NCBI RefSeq assembly: GCF_900188345.1 | Contig: NZ_FZOD01000064.1 | Span: 1 to 56,282, forward strand | Source of the DNA: Streptosporangium subroseum | GTDB taxonomy: Bacteria; Actinomycetota; Actinomycetes; Streptosporangiales; Streptosporangiaceae | Length of the DNA stretch: 56,282 nucleotides | Direction of reading: 5' to 3' | Shown: positions 7,848 through 15,804 of the stretch, piece by piece | Layout of the letters: each line of letters opens with the position of its first letter | Position numbering within the stretch: the first letter of the stretch is position 1 | Notes under the pieces: model-generated | What the model was told of the DNA's origin: nothing | Seen by the model: the letters and a program-made list of their open reading frames with translations, nothing else | Database searches by the model: none | Position numbers and translations under genes: made by a program

Positions 7848-8633
7848 ATGACCCAGACAACGGCCGACAGCCCGGCCAGACGACAGCGCGCACAGATCAA
7901 GGAGCGCACGTTACGAACCGATCCGTGGTGGCGCTATCCACTGATCACGTTCATCATCTTCATGGCATTCCTCGTCTACGCCACGTGGGCGATCTTCGAT
8001 ACAAGCTACTTCATGGCCCCGTACCACGCGCCGTTCGCATCGCCCTGTCTGGCGACGAGCTGTCCGGAGGGGGCGCGGCTCTTCGGCTTCGCGCCCTTCG
8101 GTGACTGGTACACGCTGCCTCCGGGGTTGCTGATCCTCGGCCTTCCCGCCGGGTTCCGCTTCACCTGCTACTACTACCGCAAGGCCTACTACAGGGGCTT
8201 CTGGCTGTCCCCGCCGGCGTGCGCGGTGAACGAGCCCCACAAGAAGTACACCGGTGAGTCGCGCTTCCCGCTCATCCTGCAGAACGTCCACCGTTACTTC
8301 TTCTACGCGGCGATCGTCGTCGGCCTCATCCTCGCCTACGACGCGGTGAAGGCCCTGATCGAGAAGCCTGACGGCCTCGGGACCTGGATCCTGATCGTCA
8401 ACGCGATCCTCATCAACCTGTATTCCCTGTCGTGCCACTCCTGCCGTCACATCACGGCCGGTCGCCTGAACCACTTCTCCAAGCACCCCGTCCGTTACAG
8501 GGCCTGGAACGTGGTCTCCAAGCTCAACGCCAAGCACCAGGAGCTCGCGCTGGTCTCCATGTTCTCCGTCATGGGCGCGGACCTCTACGTCCGCCTGGTC
8601 GCCAAGGGCATCATCGCCTTCTCGTTCGCATAA
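7848..8633 (+). CDS. sdhC: Succinate dehydrogenase membrane anchor, mycobacterial Sdh1 type
   Basis: 261 residues with five hydrophobic segments (about 31-50, 88-105, 146-166, 178-195, 232-258). It matches the anchor subunit of the actinobacterial Sdh1 complex and not the b558 cytochrome encoded at the left edge. It is rich in Cys and His near the membrane: Cys107, Cys125, His149, and a cluster Cys196-His197-Ser-Cys199-Arg-His201. The M. smegmatis Sdh1 structure is reported to hold a Rieske-type 2Fe-2S cluster in this subunit, so these are the residues to examine. I prefer ATG 7848 to TTG 7845 because GGAGAGG ends five bases before it. First gene of an SDH operon; the next start is nine bases beyond its stop. 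Confidence 0.88.
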   Translation: MTQTTADSPARRQRAQIKERTLRTDPWWRYPLITFIIFMAFLVYATWAIFDTSYFMAPYHAPFASPCLATSCPEGARLFGFAPFGDWYTLPPGLLILGLPAGFRFTCYYYRKAYYRGFWLSPPACAVNEPHKKYTGESRFPLILQNVHRYFFYAAIVVGLILAYDAVKALIEKPDGLGTWILIVNAILINLYSLSCHSCRHITAGRLNHFSKHPVRYRAWNVVSKLNAKHQELALVSMFSVMGADLYVRLVAKGIIAFSFA

Positions 8634-8642
8634 GGATCACCT

Positions 8643-10556
8643 GTGGAAATCGAGCGTCACGAATACGACGTCGTCGTCATCGGCGCCGGCGGTGCGGGAC
8701 TGCGGGCGGCCATCGAAGCCCGCCAGCAGGGCAAGCGAACGGCGATCGTCTGCAAGTCGCTGTTCGGCAAGGCGCACACGGTCATGGCCGAGGGCGGCGC
8801 GGCCGCTGCCATGGGCAACGTCAACAGCAAAGACAACTGGATGGTGCACTTCCGCGACACCATGCGCGGGGGCAAGTTCCTCAACAACTGGCGGATGGCC
8901 GAGCTGCACGCCAAGGAGGCCCCCGACCGGGTCTGGGAGCTGGAGGCCTGGGGCGCGCTGTTCGACCGCACCAAGGACGGCAAGATCAGCCAGCGTAACT
9001 TCGGCGGGCACGAGTACCCGCGGCTGGCACACGTCGGCGACCGTACCGGCCTGGAACTGATCCGCACCCTGCAGCAGCGCGTGGTCGCGCTCCAGCAGGA
9101 GGACGAGAAGCTGCACGGCGACGCCGAGGCGTACATCAAGGTCTTCCAGGAATGTACGGTCACCCGCCTGCTGAAGGACATGAGCCCCGCGCACGGCCCC
9201 GGTGGGGCGATCGCGGGCGCCTTCGGCTACTGGCGGGAGAACGGCAAGCTCATCCTGTTCGACGCCCCCGCGATCGTGCTGGCCACCGGCGGCATCGGCA
9301 AGTCCTACGTGGTCACGTCCAACTCGTGGGAGTACACCGGAGACGGTCACGCGCTGGCCCTGCTGGCCGGGGCGAAGCTGATCAACATGGAGTTCATCCA
9401 GTTCCATCCCACCGGCATGGTCTGGCCCCCCTCGGTCCGCGGCATCCTCGTCACCGAGTCCGTCCGAGGCGACGGCGGGGTGCTGAAGAACTCCGAGGGC
9501 AAGCGCTTCATGTTCGACTACGTCCCCGAGGTGTTCAAGGCCCAGTACGCCACCACCGAGGAGGAGGGCGACCGCTGGTACACCGACCAGGCCAACAACC
9601 GCCGCCCTCCGGAGCTGCTCCCGCGTGACGAGGTGGCGCGAGCCATCAACTCCGAGGTGAAGGCGGGTCGCGGATCGCCCCAGGGCGGTGTCTACCTGGA
9701 CGTCTCCACCCGGCTCCCCGCCGCGGAGATCATCAGGCGGCTGCCGTCGATGCACCACCAGTTCAAGGAGCTGGCGGACGTCGACATCACCAAGGAGGCC
9801 ATGCAGGTCGGCCCGACCTGCCACTACGTCATGGGTGGCGTCGAGGTCGACGCCGACACCGCGGCGGCGTCCGTCCCCGGCCTGTTCGCGGCCGGTGAGG
9901 TCTCCGGCGGCATGCACGGCTCCAACCGGCTCGGCGGCAACTCGCTGTCCGACCTCCTGGTGTTCGGCCGCCGCGCGGGCGCCGGAGCCGCTTCGTACGT
10001 GAACGCGCTCGCGGGCCGTCCGAAGATCTCCGATGAGGCGGTGACCGACGCGAAGGCGGAGGCGCTGGCCCCGCTGCAGCGTTCCGGTGAGAACCCCTAC
10101 GAGGTCCACCACGAGCTGCAGCGCACGATGAACGAGCTCGTGGGCATCATCCGCAAGGAGGAAGAGGTCTCCGAGGCTCTGGAGTCGGTGGAGAAGCTCA
10201 AGGAGCGGGCCCAGGGGGTCGGCGCGGCCGGCAGCCGGATCTACAACCCCGGCTGGCACCTCGCGCTCGACCTGCGCAACATGCTCCTCGTCTCCGAGTG
10301 CGTGGCCAAGGCGGCCCTGCTCCGTCAGGAGAGCCGTGGCGGTCACACCCGCGACGACTTCCCGGGCATGTCGCCCGAGTGGCGCACCAAGATCCTGCTC
10401 TGCGAGCTCACCCCGGACGGCTCGGAGGTGATCGTCCAGGAGCAGGTTCAGCCTCCGATGCGCGACGACCTGATCCAGCTGTTCGACCGCGACGAGCTGA
10501 AGAAGTACATCACCGAGAAAGAGCTGGCCGACTTCGACGCGCTGGCCAAGGAGTAA
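8643..10556 (+). CDS. sdhA: Succinate dehydrogenase flavoprotein subunit
   Basis: 637 residues. Oxidises succinate to fumarate and passes electrons through covalent FAD to the iron-sulphur subunit. The dinucleotide-binding motif GAGGAGLRA is at 14-22, and His45 in KAHTVMAEGG is the expected FAD attachment residue. Further FAD/active-site motifs are EFIQFHPTGM, SVRGDGG, GGVEVD and the SGGMHGSNRLGGNSL segment near the end of the FAD domain. Length matches Sdh1-type flavoproteins. GTG start with AAGGA upstream. It lies between anchor and iron-sulphur genes; the iron-sulphur ATG begins two bases after its stop. Confidence 0.97.
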   Translation: MEIERHEYDVVVIGAGGAGLRAAIEARQQGKRTAIVCKSLFGKAHTVMAEGGAAAAMGNVNSKDNWMVHFRDTMRGGKFLNNWRMAELHAKEAPDRVWELEAWGALFDRTKDGKISQRNFGGHEYPRLAHVGDRTGLELIRTLQQRVVALQQEDEKLHGDAEAYIKVFQECTVTRLLKDMSPAHGPGGAIAGAFGYWRENGKLILFDAPAIVLATGGIGKSYVVTSNSWEYTGDGHALALLAGAKLINMEFIQFHPTGMVWPPSVRGILVTESVRGDGGVLKNSEGKRFMFDYVPEVFKAQYATTEEEGDRWYTDQANNRRPPELLPRDEVARAINSEVKAGRGSPQGGVYLDVSTRLPAAEIIRRLPSMHHQFKELADVDITKEAMQVGPTCHYVMGGVEVDADTAAASVPGLFAAGEVSGGMHGSNRLGGNSLSDLLVFGRRAGAGAASYVNALAGRPKISDEAVTDAKAEALAPLQRSGENPYEVHHELQRTMNELVGIIRKEEEVSEALESVEKLKERAQGVGAAGSRIYNPGWHLALDLRNMLLVSECVAKAALLRQESRGGHTRDDFPGMSPEWRTKILLCELTPDGSEVIVQEQVQPPMRDDLIQLFDRDELKKYITEKELADFDALAKE

Positions 10557-10558
10557 CC

Positions 10559-11320
10559 ATGAGTTACAAGGCGAAGTTCCGCGTGTGGCGGGGCGAGGGC
10601 GGCGAAGGCAAGCTCGAGGACTTCACCGTCGAGGTGAACGAGGGTGAGGTCGTCCTCGACATCATCCACAGGCTCCAGGCCACCCAGGTCCCCGACCTGG
10701 CGGTCCGCTGGAACTGCAAGGCGGGCAAGTGCGGCTCCTGTTCCATGGAGATCAACGGCCGGCCGAAGCTCGGCTGCATGACCCGGATGTCCACCTTCAC
10801 GGAGGACGAGACGGTCACCGTGACGCCCATGCGGACGTTCCCGGTGATCAAGGACCTGGTCACGGACGTGTCGTTCAACTACAAGAAGGCGCGGGAGATC
10901 CCGTCCTTCACCCCTCCGGCGGAGGTGAAGCCGGGCGAGTTCCGCATGCAGCAGATCGACGTCGAGCGGTCCCAGGAGTTCCGCAAGTGCATCGAGTGCT
11001 TCATGTGCAACAACGTCTGTCACGTCATCCGTGACCACGAGGAGAACAAGAGCAATTTCGCCGGTCCGCGTTTCCTCATGCGGATCGCCGAGCTGGACAT
11101 GCACCCCTATGACGTGGCCGACCGCAAGGACTCCGCGCAGGAGGAGCACGGCCTCGGCTTCTGCAACATCACCAAGTGCTGCACCGAGGTCTGTCCCGAG
11201 CACATCAAGATCACCGACAACGCGCTGATTCCCATGAAGGAGCGCGTCGTCGACCGCAGGTACGACCCGCTGGTCTGGCTGGGCAACAAGATTTTCAAGC
11301 GCTCCAGCTCGAACAGCTGA
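10559..11320 (+). CDS. sdhB: Succinate dehydrogenase iron-sulphur subunit
   Basis: 253 residues. The N-terminal ferredoxin domain binds a 2Fe-2S cluster through Cys53, Cys58, Cys61 and Cys73. The C-terminal domain has CIECFMCNNVC (Cys144, 147, 150, 154) and CNITKCCTEVCP (Cys202, 207/208, 212) for the 4Fe-4S and 3Fe-4S clusters. It carries electrons from FAD to the quinone site in the membrane anchor. The ATG was chosen because it follows the sdhA stop after two bases and begins the conserved domain. A perfect hairpin eight bases after the stop closes the operon. Confidence 0.97.
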   Translation: MSYKAKFRVWRGEGGEGKLEDFTVEVNEGEVVLDIIHRLQATQVPDLAVRWNCKAGKCGSCSMEINGRPKLGCMTRMSTFTEDETVTVTPMRTFPVIKDLVTDVSFNYKKAREIPSFTPPAEVKPGEFRMQQIDVERSQEFRKCIECFMCNNVCHVIRDHEENKSNFAGPRFLMRIAELDMHPYDVADRKDSAQEEHGLGFCNITKCCTEVCPEHIKITDNALIPMKERVVDRRYDPLVWLGNKIFKRSSSNS

Positions 11321-11327
11321 CATCTCC

Positions 11328-11365
11328 GGCAGCGCCGGTCGCGGAGGTTCGCGACCGGCGCTGCC
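11328..11365 (+). terminator. Strong hairpin terminator of sdhCAB
   Basis: Perfect 16-base arms GGCAGCGCCGGTCGCG (11328-11343) and its complement (11350-11365) around loop GAGGTT. There is only a short T stretch after it, as is common in actinomycete terminators. Confidence 0.88.
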
Positions 11366-11427
11366 GCGTTTCCCGGGACATTCTTCGAGGCCACGCCCGG
11401 CCAGCCGAAACCACCCTTTCGCCGTGG

Positions 11428-11515
11428 CACCGTCACGCCCGATACGGGACACCGTCACGCCCGATACCGGAAACCGTCACGCCCGAGACGTGGCATCGTC
11501 ACGCCCGACAACGGT
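11428..11515. repeat. 22-bp tandem repeat, four copies
   Basis: Four consecutive 22-base units at 11428, 11450, 11472 and 11494, each containing the core CGTCACGCCCGA. Conservation falls towards the right. The rest of 11366-11751 has no supported gene; it lies between the ends of the convergent sdh operon and the secretion cluster. Confidence 0.85.
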
Positions 11516-11751
11516 TCGTCTCCGCCCGGGGATCCGGGGCCGCCCGGAGCGACGGCCTCTCAGAGGTCTCCGCCTGCCTGCTCAAGCTTCCCTCAGGGAG
11601 ATCCCCCCATCAGGGCAGGATACGGGGCGGCCCTGAGCCCGGAGACCACGGTGACCTCGACGGCGTCGGAACCCGCTCGATGATCGGTCGTCCTCTTTCC
11701 CGCCGGGGCGGGAAAGAGGACGCCGGCGGGCCGGCCGGCCCGCGCACCGCC

Positions 11752-13275
11752 TTACTTGGAACGCCCGAACAGTCCGCGCTTCTTCTTGCCCGTGTCCTGG
11801 CCGGGGAGCGGGTAGGCCGCCGTGCCGGTGGAATCGGCGGGAGACTGCGGGTCCGCGAGCGGCTCCTGGCCGGGGCCGCCCTGATCCGCCGGCCCCTGCG
11901 GGAGACGATCCCCCTGGGGCTCGAACGCGGAGGTTTCGCCGGAGCCCTGCGAGGAACCGCTCTGGAACTCGGAGGCGGGCGGCGGACCGTCCTGGAGGCG
12001 ATCGGAGAACGAGTCCTGCCTCCGGACACCGGGTCCCATCGGCTCCGGAGCCGGCGCCCCCGGGAACTCCCCCGGCTCATGGGGGAACGGCGCTCCCTGA
12101 ATCTCACGCGGCAACCGCGGGAAATCATCTCCCTGGAGATCGGAGCCGTACGGCGGAACGCCCTGGTCGAGGGGAGCGGCGTCGCCCACCGGGCCCTGGA
12201 TCGTCTGCTCCCGATCCACCGGGCCGTATCCCGCCCGCTCCTGGGCTCCCGGGCCCTGACCCGCCTGCGGGCCGTACTGCTCACCCTGGCCGGCGGGATA
12301 CTGCTCGTGACCCGGAGCCGGCATGTAGGCCGTCTGGCCGAACTGCTCCGGCGCCTGGGCGTGCTGCTGGCCGTACTGCTCCGGCGCCTGGGCGTACTGC
12401 TGGTCGTACTGCTCCGGCGAGTAGCCCTCCGGATAGACGGGGGCGTACATCTGCATCGGAACGAAGCTGATGATCGGGGCGTAGGCCGTACCGCCCTGAT
12501 AGGCCCCGTGCGGGTAGCCGGGCGCGGGCCCGTAGCCGGGGCCCGCGGGATATCCCATGGGGTCGCGGGACAGGCCCCGGGGACCGGCCCGGCGGATGGC
12601 CGCGGCGTGGGCCAGGCGGCGCAGCCTGCCTTCGAAGATCAGTACGGCGAACAGCACCAGCAGGACCAGGATCAGCGCCGGGATGCCGAGCTGGTGGCTC
12701 AGCGTGGCGCCGTCGAACTCGGAGCCCGCGTTGCGGATCTCGTAGAGCTCGGAGGTCGGCGGTGCCTCGGCCGGCTGCGTCTCGGCCGGCGGCGGCGTGA
12801 CGGTGGGGATGGTCGGGGTCTCCTCGGAAGGAGGAAACACGACCTCCGGGTCCGCACTCGGCGGCGGCGTGTCTGCCGGTGGCGGGACGATCGGCGGCGG
12901 CACGACCGGGGCCGAGGTCGGCGGCGGCTGAACCGGAGCGCTCGTCTTCGGCGGGGCCGGGGGAGGGGTCGTCGCCGGGACGGTGATCGTGGTGGTCACG
13001 GTCTTCTGCGGCACCTGGGTGCTCGGAGGCGGCGCCGGGTTCTCCGGGTCGTCGGTGACCGTGACGGTCACGACCGGCGTGGGCTCCTCGTCGCACGGAG
13101 CCGCCGGATCGGCGTCACACCCCGGGATCGACGAAGGGTCGGCCCCGACCATCCGAACCGCCGCGTCCGCCCGGATGGGACCGGTGAGCGGCGCGACGGC
13201 GAGCAGCAGCACCCCGCTCAGTCCCAGGGACATGACAACGGCGGTGACAGCTGCCGTACGCCGTGCTCGCGTCAC
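11752..13275 (-). CDS. Proline-rich exported single-pass membrane protein
   Basis: 507 residues, family not recognised. A Sec-type signal (about 1-38) precedes an extracellular Pro/Thr/Val-rich region (about 40-175), a short segment (about 176-194), a transmembrane helix (about 196-215) and a 290-residue cytoplasmic tail rich in Pro, Gln, Gly and Tyr. The tail has repeats around EQYGQQ/AQAPEQ and ends in KKKRGLFGRSK. I chose GTG 13275, not the upstream ATG 13305, because GGAGGG lies six bases before the GTG. It is the last gene of the minus-strand conjugation-like cluster, 74 bases after the preceding gene. The architecture suggests a surface-exposed stalk linked to the cytoplasm, possibly an accessory or substrate of the secretion machine. 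Confidence 0.75.
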   Translation of the reverse strand: MTRARRTAAVTAVVMSLGLSGVLLLAVAPLTGPIRADAAVRMVGADPSSIPGCDADPAAPCDEEPTPVVTVTVTDDPENPAPPPSTQVPQKTVTTTITVPATTPPPAPPKTSAPVQPPPTSAPVVPPPIVPPPADTPPPSADPEVVFPPSEETPTIPTVTPPPAETQPAEAPPTSELYEIRNAGSEFDGATLSHQLGIPALILVLLVLFAVLIFEGRLRRLAHAAAIRRAGPRGLSRDPMGYPAGPGYGPAPGYPHGAYQGGTAYAPIISFVPMQMYAPVYPEGYSPEQYDQQYAQAPEQYGQQHAQAPEQFGQTAYMPAPGHEQYPAGQGEQYGPQAGQGPGAQERAGYGPVDREQTIQGPVGDAAPLDQGVPPYGSDLQGDDFPRLPREIQGAPFPHEPGEFPGAPAPEPMGPGVRRQDSFSDRLQDGPPPASEFQSGSSQGSGETSAFEPQGDRLPQGPADQGGPGQEPLADPQSPADSTGTAAYPLPGQDTGKKKRGLFGRSK

Positions 13276-13349
13276 CGGTGCCCTCCGAGATTCCTGCACA
13301 AACATGTCAAGGAGATACTAGTTGGGCAAAAGTAACAGCAAAGCGCCTT

Positions 13350-15320
13350 TTACAAAACGGGTCGCGCCCCACGGCGACGCCGGACCCTCATTTGCAGCCA
13401 GAGAAGGCCCAGGAGCGCCGCCATCGCGATCCCGACCGCCGGAAGACCCCGTACTCCCGACAGCAGCGAGCTCGACTCGGCGGCCGCCGGTGCGATCTCC
13501 GTGTTCGGGCCGTCCACATCTCGGGGAAGCGGTGCGCCCTGAAGCTGCGCATCGGCCGAGGCCCCCAGGGGCTGGGACATGATCGACGCCGGTGACGGCA
13601 TCGCCGGCGGCATCTGCGGGGTGGAGCCGTTCAGCATGGGCGGCATTCCCGGCCCAACCGGCATTCCTGGCCCAACCGGCATTCCCGGTCCGCCGGGCAT
13701 TCCCGGTCCGCCGGGCGCCATCGAGGCCATCGGCAACATCGGCGGCACGGCAGCCTGCTGCGGCCCGAACACCGGAGGTCCGGCCATCTGCGGCCCAGGC
13801 ATCTGCGGCCCGGGCATCCGCGGTCCCGCCATCTGCAGCCCCGGCATCTGAGGCCTCGGCATCTGAGGCCCGGCCATCTGGAGTCCGGGCATTTGCGGCC
13901 CGGCCATTCGCGGTCCGGCGGCCGCGCCCTTGGCCGCTCCACCTGCCATCCCCGGCTTGCGGGGCGAGGAGGCGGAACGCGCCTTGGCCGCTCCCGAGCC
14001 GTCCTGTCCCGCGCTGCGGGGCATGCGGGACTTCTGATCAGGTACGGTGCCCGGCACCACGCCCCCGAGTCCTCCGGGGACCTGAGGCATCGGCTGCCCG
14101 GCTGCCGCCCCCTCGGGGGCCGGAGCCATGGAGAGCCCCGGGACCGACGCCCCCTTCTCCGCCTGCGGGGCGCCCTGTCCGGCCTCGGGCACGGGCACGG
14201 GAAGCCCCGGGACCACACCCTTCTCCGCCTGCGGGAAGCCCTGCCCAGCCTCCACCCGCGCGTCCGGCGGTGCGGCCTGCGCCTGCGACGTCGCCGGGGC
14301 CTCCGCGACCTCGCCCTGCGGCGCGACGGCCTCCGCCGGAGCCGGAGGCATCTGCCCCTCGGCCACCGCGGACCCGGCCGGAGCCAGCCTCTTCGCGGGC
14401 ACGAACGACGTGTCGAGGATCTTCACAAGGGCGGCCAGGGCGGCCTTCTCCTTGTCTACGGCGGCCGCATCCTCCGCGGCTCCAGACGCCCCGGCGGAGG
14501 CCCCGGACGCCCTGAGGACATCGACGGCCTCGGCCCCGGAAATCTCGGGCGCCCTTTCGCCCGTCCCGAAGGCTCCGCCGTCATCGGAGGCGCCGGGCGC
14601 CCCGGGAACCCGACCCACCGTTCCGTCCGTCCCGAAGGCTCCGTTGTCATCGGAGGCACCGATCACCCCGGGAACCCGGCTCGCCGTTCCGTCCGTCCCG
14701 GAGGCTCCGGAGCCGTTGGAGGCGTCGAGCGGCCCGACAGGCCTGGGAGCCGCGCCGGGAGCGGGCTCGACCAGGCCGGGAGCGGATCCGGGCAGGGCGG
14801 GACGAGCCTCTTCCCCTGCCGGCACCTCGGACTCGGCGTCCACGGTGGCCGCCCGGATCGTGCCCTGGGCTTTCCGGGTCATCCACTCGCCCCCGGGCCC
14901 GCGCATCCGGGTCACCGCGGTCACCCCGATGTCCTGCGCCCCCTCAGGCACGTTGAGCAGCACGTCCACGGACTTTTCCCGACCGAGATCCCCCACCCTG
15001 CACACCTGCAGGCCGTCCGGGAGCGGCACCCGGCTGCCCGACGCGTCGGGGCATTCGATGCCCCTGAGCGCATCGGCGGGCGTCGTGACGATCGCCAGCC
15101 GGGCGTCGGTTCCCGGCCCCTCCAGCCGCACCGGGAACCTGATCACGTGGTCGGAGCCCGGCCACCGCGCCCCCACGCTGGAGCCGTCGGCCGCCAGGTC
15201 GAGGGGCACCGAGGCGGGTCCCGACGCCCCGATCGCGTATACCGCCGATCCGCCGCTCAGTAGGAGCGCCCCCGTTCCGACGGCCGATACGATCCGGGCA
15301 CCCCGCCACCATCTGATCAC
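13350..15320 (-). CDS. Exported low-complexity surface protein with C-terminal anchor
   Basis: 656 residues, family not recognised. A signal peptide (about 1-32) is followed by a possibly beta-rich domain (about 33-180). A Gly/Ala/Pro low-complexity stalk follows, with several repeat types: SGASDDGGAFGTDG-like units, AGQGxPQAEKG, a five-residue MPGPQ repeat and a six-residue GPGMPx repeat. A C-terminal hydrophobic segment (LPAVGIAMAALLGLLWL) and an RRRR tail look like a membrane anchor; there is no clear LPXTG or LAXTG sortase motif. GTG 15320 is preceded by GGAG seven bases upstream, better than more distal starts. It follows the Nudix gene by 70 bases in the cluster. The repeats are likely to vary in length between strains. 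Confidence 0.75.
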   Translation of the reverse strand: MIRWWRGARIVSAVGTGALLLSGGSAVYAIGASGPASVPLDLAADGSSVGARWPGSDHVIRFPVRLEGPGTDARLAIVTTPADALRGIECPDASGSRVPLPDGLQVCRVGDLGREKSVDVLLNVPEGAQDIGVTAVTRMRGPGGEWMTRKAQGTIRAATVDAESEVPAGEEARPALPGSAPGLVEPAPGAAPRPVGPLDASNGSGASGTDGTASRVPGVIGASDDNGAFGTDGTVGRVPGAPGASDDGGAFGTGERAPEISGAEAVDVLRASGASAGASGAAEDAAAVDKEKAALAALVKILDTSFVPAKRLAPAGSAVAEGQMPPAPAEAVAPQGEVAEAPATSQAQAAPPDARVEAGQGFPQAEKGVVPGLPVPVPEAGQGAPQAEKGASVPGLSMAPAPEGAAAGQPMPQVPGGLGGVVPGTVPDQKSRMPRSAGQDGSGAAKARSASSPRKPGMAGGAAKGAAAGPRMAGPQMPGLQMAGPQMPRPQMPGLQMAGPRMPGPQMPGPQMAGPPVFGPQQAAVPPMLPMASMAPGGPGMPGGPGMPVGPGMPVGPGMPPMLNGSTPQMPPAMPSPASIMSQPLGASADAQLQGAPLPRDVDGPNTEIAPAAAESSSLLSGVRGLPAVGIAMAALLGLLWLQMRVRRRRGARPVL

Positions 15321-15390
15321 TGCACTTCTCCGATCCCCCGATACGGACACGCAACATCGACACTCACAGTAATCGATGTGTAGCGCGGAG

Positions 15391-15804
15391 TTACCCCGTT
15401 CGGCTCTCGTCGAGACGCCCCTGAACGGCCCGCACGACCGGCAGGTCCGCGGGCAACCACGGAACGTCATAGAGTTCGTCAACGCTCAGCCAGCGCAGAG
15501 CCAGGTGCTCCCTGGTCTCCGGCTCCCCCTCCGAGAGCTTCGCCAGCCAGACCCTGAGAACGTAACCCCCCGTCAGCGGCCAGTCGCCGCCGACCTGCTC
15601 GCCGATCTTGACCAGGACCCCGAGCTCCTCCTGGCACTCCCGGACCAGCGCCGTGTGATCGTCTTCTCCCGGATCGACCTTTCCACCGGGGAACTCCCAC
15701 CCACCGGCCAGCTCGGGCGGCCCGGCACGCTGGGCGGCGAGCAGTCTCCCGGTGTCGTCGACGATCGCGGCCCCCACCACGACTCTGGGATCCGATGGTG
15801 TCAA
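15391..15804 (-). CDS. Nudix hydrolase, MutT-like
   Basis: 137 residues. A perfect Nudix box (G-x5-E-x7-REx2EExGx) begins at GKVDPGEDDHTALVRE. Overall length and the WEFPGGKV...WLSVDEL pattern match (deoxy)nucleoside triphosphate pyrophosphohydrolases such as MutT/8-oxo-dGTPase, though substrate cannot be assigned. The TTG start overlaps the stop of the wall-hydrolase gene by four bases (TTGA) and has AAGGAG five bases upstream, so it is translated with the secretion cluster. A nucleotide-cleansing enzyme in such an operon is unexpected. It may be a passenger, or may act on a nucleotide signal. Confidence 0.9.
   Translation of the reverse strand: MTPSDPRVVVGAAIVDDTGRLLAAQRAGPPELAGGWEFPGGKVDPGEDDHTALVRECQEELGVLVKIGEQVGGDWPLTGGYVLRVWLAKLSEGEPETREHLALRWLSVDELYDVPWLPADLPVVRAVQGRLDESRTG

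Noticed and set aside
11428..11515. CRISPR-like array
   Set aside because: The units are directly contiguous with no unique spacers, and no cas genes exist nearby. The same holds for the 19-, 24-, 33- and 52-bp arrays.
13579..13851. Plus-strand frame with a collagen-like GIPGPTGIPGPP repeat
   Set aside because: It is the antisense reading of the 18-bp repeat in the minus-strand surface protein, whose signal peptide, anchor and ribosome site support that strand.
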